A stretch of 10,714 bases of DNA. Source: UBA4844 sp050943255 (GTDB lineage: Bacteria; Bacillota; Syntrophomonadia; Syntrophomonadales; Syntrophomonadaceae). Below the pieces are notes generated by a model. That model searched no databases. It had not been told where the DNA came from and saw only the letters and a list, made by a program, of their open reading frames with translations. Both the position numbers and the translations under genes were made by a program. The DNA lies in assembly GCA_050943255.1 (NCBI GenBank), contig JBMNOV010000056.1:1-10714 (forward strand). The letters are read 5' to 3'. This document shows, piece by piece, positions 1 through 6,045 of this stretch (positions within the stretch are counted from its first letter, which is position 1; each line of letters opens with the position of its first letter).

Positions 1-12
1 TTATTACAAAGT

Positions 13-39
13 AAAAAAAGGTAGCTTACGCTACCTTTT
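13..39 (-). terminator. Intrinsic terminator of the tig-clpP-clpX operon
   Basis: Read on the minus strand, a 10-bp perfect stem (AAAAGGTAGC / GCTACCTTTT) with a GTAA tetraloop runs into an uninterrupted T tract. It starts about 30 bases past the clpX stop codon. This is a textbook rho-independent terminator and marks the end of the operon. Confidence 0.93.
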
Positions 40-68
40 CCTTTATTACCACCTGCAAATTATTTTAT

Positions 69-1316
69 TCAATTCACCTTACGCCGGGCGTCCATAGTTA
101 CTAACAAAGGCTTTTCCTTTTTTTCAATAACATCCTTGGTAATTACTACCTTGGTTATATCTATACGGGAAGGAACCTCATACATAACATCCAGCATTAT
201 GTCCTCAATTATTGCCCTTAGACCTCGAGCCCCTGTATTCCTACGAAGTGCTTCATCAGCTATAGCTTTTAAAGCATCATCCATAAATTCCAGATCAACC
301 CCATCAAGTTCAATAAGCTTTTTATATTGTTTGCTAAGTGCATTCTTAGGCTCAGTTAATATTTTCACTAAAGCATCTATATCCAAAGCCTCAAGGGTTA
401 CAATTATTGGTACTCTACCAACAAATTCGGGAATAAGCCCGTAACGTAACAAATCCTGAGGGAGAATCATATTTAGAATCTGCCCAATTTCCTTTTCCTG
501 TTTTTTCTGAATATCGGCGCCAAAACCCATTACTTTTTGCCCAACGCGATTCTGGATAATCTTATCAATACCCTCAAATGCACCTCCACAAATGAATAGT
601 ATATTGCTAGTGTCAATTTGAATAAACTCCTGATGTGGGTGTTTTCGACCTCCCTGGGGCGGAACACTAGCTACAGTACCTTCCAGGATTTTTAACAAAG
701 CCTGTTGTACGCCTTCACCAGATACATCTCTGGTAATGCTAGGATTATCTGTTTTTCTTGCTATTTTATCAATCTCATCAATATAGACTATACCTTTTTC
801 TGCCTTTTCTATGTCATAATCAGCTGCTTGAATAAGCTTGAGCAGAATGTTTTCAACATCTTCACCAACATAGCCCGCTTCAGTTAACGAAGTGGCATCA
901 GCTATAGCAAACGGTACGTTAAGGATGCGTGCAAGGGTTTGCGCTAACAATGTTTTTCCACTTCCAGTTGGGCCTAACATCATTATATTACTTTTTTGCA
1001 GTTCCACGTCATTTAGCTTGGTGCCTAGATTTATTCGCTTATAATGATTATAGACAGCAACTGCCAGTGATTTTTTAGCTCGATCCTGCCCAATAACATA
1101 ATCGTCCAATATTGTTCTTATTTCCTGCGGTTTAGGTATATCCCTCAATTCAAATCCTAAATCATCAGCTAACTCTTCCTCAATTATCTCATTGCAAAGT
1201 TCTATACACTCATCGCAGATATAAACACCAGGACCTGCCACCAATTTTTTAACTTGATCTTGAGTCTTGCCGCAAAACGAACATTTTAGCTGCCCTTTTT
1301 CGTCCCCATATTTCAT
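69..1316 (-). CDS. clpX: ATP-dependent Clp protease ATP-binding subunit ClpX
   Basis: ClpX is a cytoplasmic AAA+ hexamer that recognises tagged or specific proteins, unfolds them with ATP and feeds them into the ClpP chamber. The 415-residue length is normal. An N-terminal zinc-binding domain carries Cys12, Cys15, Cys34 and Cys37. The AAA+ core shows Walker A GPTGSGKT (115-122), pore loop GYVG (148-151), Walker B IVYIDEID (176-183), the RKH pore loop (224-226), an arginine finger in PEFVGR (Arg301) and a sensor-2 GARGLR motif (362-367). The ClpP-docking loop reads MGF (263-265), where IGF is usual. The ATG start has a GAGAGGTG ribosome binding site. The gene lies 27 bp after clpP in the same operon and precedes a strong terminator. 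Identity is certain from the motifs. Confidence 0.99.
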   Translation of the reverse strand: MKYGDEKGQLKCSFCGKTQDQVKKLVAGPGVYICDECIELCNEIIEEELADDLGFELRDIPKPQEIRTILDDYVIGQDRAKKSLAVAVYNHYKRINLGTKLNDVELQKSNIMMLGPTGSGKTLLAQTLARILNVPFAIADATSLTEAGYVGEDVENILLKLIQAADYDIEKAEKGIVYIDEIDKIARKTDNPSITRDVSGEGVQQALLKILEGTVASVPPQGGRKHPHQEFIQIDTSNILFICGGAFEGIDKIIQNRVGQKVMGFGADIQKKQEKEIGQILNMILPQDLLRYGLIPEFVGRVPIIVTLEALDIDALVKILTEPKNALSKQYKKLIELDGVDLEFMDDALKAIADEALRRNTGARGLRAIIEDIMLDVMYEVPSRIDITKVVITKDVIEKKEKPLLVTMDARRKVN

Positions 1317-1343
1317 AATTTCACCTCTCTCTCAAAGAAAAGG

Positions 1344-1946
1344 CTATTTCTTTCCACTTTTTTTTGGCTGACTGATAACTTCATCAATAATACCATATTC
1401 TTTAGCTTCTATGGCCTTCATAAAATAGTCCCTTTCAACATCCCTTTGAATTTTATCAATTTTTTGACCGGTTCTTTCAGCCAATATACGGTTTAAAGAA
1501 TCTTTCAAAGTTATAAGTCTACGTGTGTGAATTTCGATATCAGTTGCCTGACCTTGCATACCTCCCAAAGGTTGATGAATCATAACTTCAGCATTAGGCA
1601 ATGCAAATCTTTTTCCTTTTTTTCCTGCAGCAAGTAAAAATGCACCCATACTAGCAGCCATTCCTACACAAATAGTAGATACATCAGGTCTAATGTACTG
1701 TATTGTATCATAAATTGCCAAACCCGAAGTTATAGACCCACCCGGACTGTTGATGTAGATGGATATATCTTTGTCAGGATCTTCTGCCTCTAAGAAGAGA
1801 AGTTGTGCAATAACTAAATTAGCTACATTATCGTCAATAGCAGTACCCAAAAAAATTATTCTATCCTTAAGTAAACGAGAATAGATATCATAGGATCTTT
1901 CCCCACGATTAGTCTGTTCTACTACCATTGGAATCAAATAGGACAT
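1344..1946 (-). CDS. clpP: ATP-dependent Clp protease proteolytic subunit ClpP
   Basis: ClpP is the serine peptidase that forms the double-ring degradation chamber used by ClpX and other Clp ATPases in the cytoplasm. The 200-residue product has the full catalytic triad: Ser99 in GMAASMGA, His124 in MIHQPLGG and Asp173 in the RDVERD motif. The oligomerisation and substrate-binding motif SPGGSITSG is also intact. The length matches the family, with a short basic tail (KKSGKK). The ATG start is preceded by GAAGGGGG at suitable spacing. It lies 41 bp after tig and 27 bp before clpX with no internal terminator visible, so the three genes are probably co-transcribed. Confidence 0.99.
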   Translation of the reverse strand: MSYLIPMVVEQTNRGERSYDIYSRLLKDRIIFLGTAIDDNVANLVIAQLLFLEAEDPDKDISIYINSPGGSITSGLAIYDTIQYIRPDVSTICVGMAASMGAFLLAAGKKGKRFALPNAEVMIHQPLGGMQGQATDIEIHTRRLITLKDSLNRILAERTGQKIDKIQRDVERDYFMKAIEAKEYGIIDEVISQPKKSGKK

Positions 1947-1987
1947 TGTATACCCCCTTCTCTAAACACTATTCATTTAATTTTATA

Positions 1988-3331
1988 CTATTCTAAATAT
2001 TCACCATTTTCTACTTCGTTTAATCCTGCCGGATTAATTTCTTTTTTTTCGGTAATAATAGCATTTTCAACTAAATAGTTTACAGCTTTGTCAATTTTTA
2101 AGCTCATGTAAATGTTATCCTTTAATTCTCCTAATGTAGCCCGAGCTTTTTCCGGTTCCATTTTCATTTCTTTGGCCATATCTTCTATTTGCTTATTTAC
2201 TTCTTCCTCTGTAACAGAAATACCTTTTTCTTCAACTATTTTTCCTAGCAAGAAGTTTGTTTTGAGACTTTTTTCGGCTTCAGGACGTAATTCCTCTTTT
2301 AATTTTTCGGTACTAGTACCTGAAAACTGGTAATATTGCTCCAAAGATAAACCTTGACCAGCAAGCATTTGTTTAAATTGCTCCAATTTGTACTGTAACT
2401 GCTGTTCTAATAGTGATTCGGCCAACGGTATATCACAGTTTTGCAAAGCCTGTTCAATCACCTGTTGTTTTATGGTTTCCTTTTTACGAGCCTCAGCTAT
2501 ATTCTCAAGGCGCTTTCTTATATCATCCCTAAGCTCGGCAATAGTTTCAAACTCACTAACTTCCTGAGCAAAATCATCATTTAATTCACGCAATTTTTTA
2601 GTTTCAATTTTATTAATCTTTACCTTAAAAACAGCATCTTTACCAGCTAGTTCTTTCGCATGATATTCCTCTTGGAATGTTACTTGGATATCCTTTTCTT
2701 CCCCTATCTTTAGACCGATTAACTGGTCTTCAAAACCAGGAATAAAAGAATTAGAACCTAGTTCCAGTGGATAATCATTACCCTGACCTCCCGCAAATGC
2801 TTCACCATCAATAAACCCTTCATAATCAATATAAGCTTTATCCCCTAACTCTGCCGGTTCATCTATTTTTTCAACCAGTTGGGCATATTGAGAACGCATA
2901 TCTTGGAGTTTATTTTCTACATCTTCCTCCGTAATTTCGAAACGAGGAATGCTTACTTCATATCCTTCTAATTTACCTAATTCAAACTCAGGCTTGACTG
3001 CAACCCGAGCTTGAAATTTAAATGGTTCTCCCTCTTTAATTTCTTCAATATCAAAAGAGGGTTGAGCTAATGCTTCAATATTTAGTTTTTCTAGAGCTTC
3101 TTTATAGGCATCAGGAACGATCACTTCCAGTGCATCCTGGTATAGAACCTCTTTACCGTAGTGAGCCTCCAAAAGTGGTCTAGGTACCCTTCCTTTACGA
3201 AAACCCGGTACGCTTACTTGTTTAACCACCTTACGGTAAGCCTTATCCAAACCTTCTTCGAACTTCTCGGCATCCACCTCAATCCCTATGTATGCCTCAC
3301 TGTTCTCTATCTTCTCTAATTTAGCCTCCAC
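1988..3331 (-). CDS. tig: Trigger factor (ribosome-associated chaperone / peptidyl-prolyl isomerase)
   Basis: Trigger factor docks at the ribosomal exit tunnel and shields nascent chains; its FKBP-like domain isomerises prolyl bonds. The 447 residues cover the usual three parts. The N-terminal ribosome-binding domain has the signature GFRKGRVP (43-50). The FKBP-type domain spans about 155-245 (LGDKAYIDYEGFIDG and the LGSNSFIPGFEDQLIG region). A long charged helical C-terminal chaperone domain follows (about 250-430). The start is GTG, chosen because AAGGAGGAG sits 7 bases upstream and the N-terminus MEAKLEKIE matches the family. It is the first gene of the tig-clpP-clpX operon, an arrangement common in bacteria that couples folding with degradation. 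Confidence 0.98.
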   Translation of the reverse strand: MEAKLEKIENSEAYIGIEVDAEKFEEGLDKAYRKVVKQVSVPGFRKGRVPRPLLEAHYGKEVLYQDALEVIVPDAYKEALEKLNIEALAQPSFDIEEIKEGEPFKFQARVAVKPEFELGKLEGYEVSIPRFEITEEDVENKLQDMRSQYAQLVEKIDEPAELGDKAYIDYEGFIDGEAFAGGQGNDYPLELGSNSFIPGFEDQLIGLKIGEEKDIQVTFQEEYHAKELAGKDAVFKVKINKIETKKLRELNDDFAQEVSEFETIAELRDDIRKRLENIAEARKKETIKQQVIEQALQNCDIPLAESLLEQQLQYKLEQFKQMLAGQGLSLEQYYQFSGTSTEKLKEELRPEAEKSLKTNFLLGKIVEEKGISVTEEEVNKQIEDMAKEMKMEPEKARATLGELKDNIYMSLKIDKAVNYLVENAIITEKKEINPAGLNEVENGEYLE

Positions 3332-3338
3332 TTATGCT

Positions 3339-3345
3339 CCTCCTT
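3339..3345 (-). promoter_or_regulatory. Strong ribosome binding site fixing the GTG start of tig
   Basis: On the minus strand AAGGAGG lies 7 bases before the GTG at 3331-3329. No ATG in frame has a comparable site, so the GTG start is well supported. Confidence 0.85.
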
Positions 3346-3379
3346 ACTATAAAAATGATCATGCACCGGAAACTACTAT

Positions 3380-3409
3380 ATTCTAACATAAAGAAAGTCT
3401 TTCCTTATG
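3380..3409 (-). promoter_or_regulatory. Candidate promoter/operator of the tig-clpP-clpX operon
   Basis: On the minus strand a TAGAAT hexamer (3385-3380, five of six matches to TATAAT) lies about 35 bases before the tig ribosome binding site. Directly upstream of it is a near-perfect 23-bp palindrome (3387-3409): 11-base arms CATAAGGAAAG and CTTTCTTTATG around one central base, with one non-complementary pair. The palindrome covers where the -35 box would be, and no good -35 is visible. This suggests a repressor or activator site, but the regulator is unknown. Confidence 0.4.
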
Positions 3410-3428
3410 AATTTACCCCAGATCGGTC

Positions 3429-3457
3429 AAAAATACAACACCCCGGCAAAGCCGAGG
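3429..3457 (-). terminator. Intrinsic terminator downstream of tRNA-Gly(GCC)
   Basis: On the minus strand CCTCGGC, a TTT loop and GCCGGGG form a 7-bp stem with one G-U pair, followed by TGTTGTATTTTT. It lies 11 bases after the tRNA 3' end and separates the tRNA from the tig operon. The T tract is imperfect. Confidence 0.7.
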
Positions 3458-3468
3458 TATACATTATT

Positions 3469-3543
3469 TGGAGCGGAAGACGAGATTCGAACTCGCGACC
3501 CTCGCCTTGGCAAGGCGATGCTCTGCCACTGAGCCACTTCCGC
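3469..3543 (-). tRNA. tRNA-Gly (anticodon GCC)
   Basis: The reverse strand folds as a full cloverleaf. The acceptor GCGGAAG pairs with CTTCCGC; the D stem is GCTC/GAGC; the anticodon stem is TCGCC/GGCGA with loop TTGCCAA (anticodon GCC); the T arm is GCGAG-TTCGAAT-CTCGT. Discriminator U and an encoded CCA follow. It stands alone with its own promoter and terminator. Confidence 0.97.
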
Positions 3544-3565
3544 TTTTTATAATTTCTACTATATT

Positions 3566-3595
3566 AGAATAATTAAAAAGCACTCTTTAAGTCAA
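3566..3595 (-). promoter_or_regulatory. Candidate sigma-A promoter for tRNA-Gly(GCC)
   Basis: On the minus strand TTGACT (3595-3590) is followed after 18 bases by TATTCT (3571-3566). That would start transcription roughly 15 bases before the tRNA 5' end. The -35 is close to consensus and the -10 matches four of six. Confidence 0.55.
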
Positions 3596-3679
3596 GTCCT
3601 ATACATAATTTTAGTTTTAAATTTTACTAAGATTAGGAGTCTTTAATTAATAATTTTCAAAACAGAACCCTGGAATAAA

Positions 3680-3698
3680 ATACAAGAGAATCTCCTCT
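3680..3698 (-). terminator. Weak candidate terminator of the TPR-protein gene
   Basis: On the minus strand AGAGG-AGAT-TCTCT forms a short 5-bp stem followed by TGTATTTTATT, about 20 bases past the stop codon. The stem is short and the T tract is broken, so this is tentative. Confidence 0.3.
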
Positions 3699-3716
3699 AT
3701 GATTATTCCCATTCAG

Positions 3717-4949
3717 TTACATATTACTTTCTTTATTGCTCATAATCCTCTTATATAAGGAAGTTGACAAATACCCACTAGTTGGGTCAAATTCGGCAAG
3801 CTCGGTCCAAACCTCCCTAGCCATTTGGTCTTCACCATTCTGGTGATAAACACAACCTAAATAATAAAGGCTATCATCGTAGTAGTTGCTATTAGGAAAC
3901 TCTTTTAAGAATTTTAAATAATATTTCTCTGCTTCAACTAACTCTTTACTAAGATATTTAGTACGAGCCAAATAGTAAAGTGCTTCTCGATTAATGTAAC
4001 TACCCGATTCCAGTTTAACCACCTTTCCTAAATAAAATGAAGCCTGCTCCCAATCAGCTTCACGATAAGCAGCTAATCCCTGGTTATAAAACAAGCCTTC
4101 AGACTGATTATCACTTGTTTCAAAACTAGTTTGTTTTACTATTTTCTCTTCAGTAACACTAACGGGGCTAATAGAATTATTAACAACCGGTACTGTTTCT
4201 TCGCCAGAAGGGTATTTTGCGGTTATTTCATGTTCCGTTTTGTTCTGAATAACTGGTTTCTTTTCCGTTTTGTCATTTATGTAAGTGACATAAAACCCAG
4301 TTGGTATAAGTAAGGCTAAGCATAATAGTCCAGCAATGGCCAATTTATTATATCGAAAACGTTCTCCTTCTGAAAATGCAGCTATTTCTTTTTTGGTTTT
4401 TTTAATTTGCTGGGATGCTAAGATCTCATTATCTTTCCTAATTTCGAGATAACCCAACAATGATTTATTATCCTGGTCTATCTCTAAACCTTTTGACCAT
4501 GCTTGCCTGGCCTTTTCAACTTCAGATAGAGCTAGGTAGCCTAAACCAAGTAGTTCATACAAACTCACAAAATTATCTTTTTCTTGTATCAATTGTTTTA
4601 AACCTTCTATGGCCTGGTTAAAGTTCCTGCTGTCCATGTAAACAAGTATATTACGGTAACGCTTCAACCAAAATTGAAAAGCTGGAGTGTTTACATTTTC
4701 CAGTTGTGTACTGGCCTCTTGGTTTTTTTCATCTAACCGCAACACCATCTTCCAGCAGGAAATTGCTTGGTCAAATTCTCCCTTAATATAATAACAGGAG
4801 GCAATTAAATTAATGATTTTTTCGTTCTCCGGCTCTATTTCTACTGCCTTAAGCAATTCCTCAAGAGCAGAGCTAATCTTATGATTACGTATTTTAACTA
4901 AGGCATCTCCTATTATGTTCTCAACCTGCATAATATCATTTTCTTGCAT
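3717..4949 (-). CDS. Membrane-anchored tetratricopeptide (TPR) repeat protein, function unknown
   Basis: The 410-residue protein has TPR-like helical repeats on both sides of one membrane segment. Residues about 12-75 and 105-165 form N-terminal repeats (for example a helix pair near 27-73 ending in LRLDEKN). A hydrophobic stretch at 203-222 is a single transmembrane helix. A low-complexity Ser/Thr/Glu linker follows (about 225-282), then C-terminal TPRs (about 283-395) resembling the YbgF/BamD type with YYLARTKYLSKE and YYLGCVYHQNGE. There is no signal peptide, so the likely topology is N-terminus inside and C-terminal TPRs outside. TPRs mediate protein-protein contacts; the partner is not evident. 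It is divergent from a cell-wall L,D-transpeptidase, which hints at an envelope role but does not prove it. The ATG start has only a weak GGTGG ribosome binding site; Met7 has none. Confidence 0.85.
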   Translation of the reverse strand: MQENDIMQVENIIGDALVKIRNHKISSALEELLKAVEIEPENEKIINLIASCYYIKGEFDQAISCWKMVLRLDEKNQEASTQLENVNTPAFQFWLKRYRNILVYMDSRNFNQAIEGLKQLIQEKDNFVSLYELLGLGYLALSEVEKARQAWSKGLEIDQDNKSLLGYLEIRKDNEILASQQIKKTKKEIAAFSEGERFRYNKLAIAGLLCLALLIPTGFYVTYINDKTEKKPVIQNKTEHEITAKYPSGEETVPVVNNSISPVSVTEEKIVKQTSFETSDNQSEGLFYNQGLAAYREADWEQASFYLGKVVKLESGSYINREALYYLARTKYLSKELVEAEKYYLKFLKEFPNSNYYDDSLYYLGCVYHQNGEDQMAREVWTELAEFDPTSGYLSTSLYKRIMSNKESNM

Positions 4950-5017
4950 TACGCCACCACACTCTCATATATTTTCTATTAACTTCTACATGCCTGGATG
5001 ATTTCCTCCCATTTTAT

Positions 5018-5089
5018 GGAAATATATTTTTTTATAATTATGAATCTTTTGCTTAAACAGATTCATATCTTATTAAGAATTATATTTCC
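5018..5089. repeat. Two nested concentric inverted repeats between divergent genes
   Basis: Outer arms GGAAATATA (5018-5026) and TATATTTCC (5081-5089) are perfect inverse complements. Inner arms TATGAATCT (5039-5047) and AGATTCATA (5059-5067) are also perfect. The two pairs share the same centre within half a base (5053.5 and 5053). TATAAT hexamers occur inside, at 5033-5038 on plus and 5079-5084 on minus. The location suggests a shared operator or a cruciform-forming site; no binding protein can be named. Confidence 0.55.
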
Positions 5090-5129
5090 CAGTATTTTTA
5101 TGATTGTAGAACTTATAGAAATTCCCGAT

Positions 5130-5136
5130 AAGGAGA
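5130..5136 (+). promoter_or_regulatory. Ribosome binding site fixing a TTG start
   Basis: AAGGAGA lies 7 bases before the TTG at 5144. The nearby ATG at 5151 is out of frame, so TTG is the supported start of the L,D-transpeptidase gene. Confidence 0.8.
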
Positions 5137-5143
5137 GAGTTAA

Positions 5144-5980
5144 TTGATTTATGCAAGCAGATTCTTAAGGTATGAAGATAACCCTATAAATGGGCCAGAC
5201 GTGTACCTACTACAAGAAAGGTTAATTGCAAAAGGTCATACAGTGATTCTTAACGGAATATATGACATAGCTACCCAAAATGCAGTAAAGTCTATTCAAC
5301 ATACCCTTGCTATTAAGGCTGACGGTGTTGTTGGACCAGCAATATGGAATATATTAAATATTAATGAGGTGTTCCCGCACAATAAAGGGCTGCAATCCTC
5401 CTTACCCTCTATCCTGGTAGACCTAAATAAACGCAGGCTTACCTTTACTATTAACGGTAAAAGTACTACCTATCCAGTAGCAATAGGCAAACGTTCAACC
5501 CCCACTCCTTTAGGGAACTGGGTTATTGTTCAAAAAGCGATAAATCCTGGTGGCCCCTTTGGTGCTCGCTGGATGAGGCTTTCAGTACCATGGGGGGGGT
5601 ACGGCATTCATGGTACTAATAATCCCGCTTCTATTGGTAAAGCTGTAAGTCATGGCTGTATTCGCATGTATAATAAAGATGTTATTTACATCTATGACCT
5701 CACTCCTATCGGAACCCCGGTTAATATTATCGGTAATCTTTATACAAAAATTTTAAAAAAAGGTGACAAGGGGAATAATGTCAAGCAACTACAACGAGAC
5801 TTAAAGAAACTAGGTTACTACAAATTTTCAATTGACGGGTATTTCGGCCCGAAAACCTACGCGGCGGTTGTAAAGTTTCAAATAGATCAGAATTTAATAA
5901 GTGACGGCATTGTCGGCCCCTATACTTCATTAGCTCTCCAAAAAGAATTAGATATCATAAATCATGAATACCAGCCTTAA
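5144..5980 (+). CDS. L,D-transpeptidase (YkuD domain) with N- and C-terminal peptidoglycan-binding domains
   Basis: YkuD enzymes make 3-3 peptidoglycan cross-links using a catalytic cysteine. The 278 residues hold a PG_binding_1-type domain (about 8-70, with DVYLLQERL and DGVVGPAIW), the YkuD catalytic domain (about 88-198), and a second PG_binding_1 domain (about 205-268, with GNNVKQLQRDLKKLG and DGIVGPYTS). Catalytic residues are visible: His156 in GIHGT, then His170 and Cys172 in SHGCIRM. No signal peptide or membrane helix is present at the N-terminus. In B. subtilis, YkuD itself is spore-associated, so a spore-wall role is possible but inferred. The TTG start is set by its ribosome binding site. 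A run of eight G (5592-5599) encodes part of WGGY just before the active site; the frame stays intact. Confidence 0.93.
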   Translation: MIYASRFLRYEDNPINGPDVYLLQERLIAKGHTVILNGIYDIATQNAVKSIQHTLAIKADGVVGPAIWNILNINEVFPHNKGLQSSLPSILVDLNKRRLTFTINGKSTTYPVAIGKRSTPTPLGNWVIVQKAINPGGPFGARWMRLSVPWGGYGIHGTNNPASIGKAVSHGCIRMYNKDVIYIYDLTPIGTPVNIIGNLYTKILKKGDKGNNVKQLQRDLKKLGYYKFSIDGYFGPKTYAAVVKFQIDQNLISDGIVGPYTSLALQKELDIINHEYQP

Positions 5981-5983
5981 TGT

Positions 5984-6014
5984 ATAAAAATCTGATAACT
6001 TTTTGTAAAATCAG
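5984..6014 (-). terminator. Weak candidate terminator of the UbiD-family gene
   Basis: On the minus strand CTGAT and ATCAG (6014-6010 and 5996-5992) pair around a 13-base loop, followed by ATTTTTATA. The stem is only 5 bp. It lies between two convergent genes; no stronger hairpin is seen in the 65-bp gap. Confidence 0.3.
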
Positions 6015-6045
6015 CAACATAATGGCTACACTGGCAATACGATCT

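Noticed and set aside
136..444. Plus-strand open frame opposite clpX (similar shadows at 705-887, 2112-2333, 4131-4313 and 10287-10538)
   Set aside because: All lie antisense within well-supported genes, have no ribosome binding site and no recognisable domain.
3425..3431. CtsR-like heptad GGTCAAA upstream of tig
   Set aside because: CtsR sites need two heptads in tandem; the second is absent here, and this one overlaps the tRNA-Gly terminator T tract.
3334..3552. Plus-strand open frame of 72 codons over the tig leader and tRNA-Gly
   Set aside because: Antisense to tRNA-Gly(GCC); its tail RDSNSRPSPWQGDALPLSH is a typical tRNA shadow.
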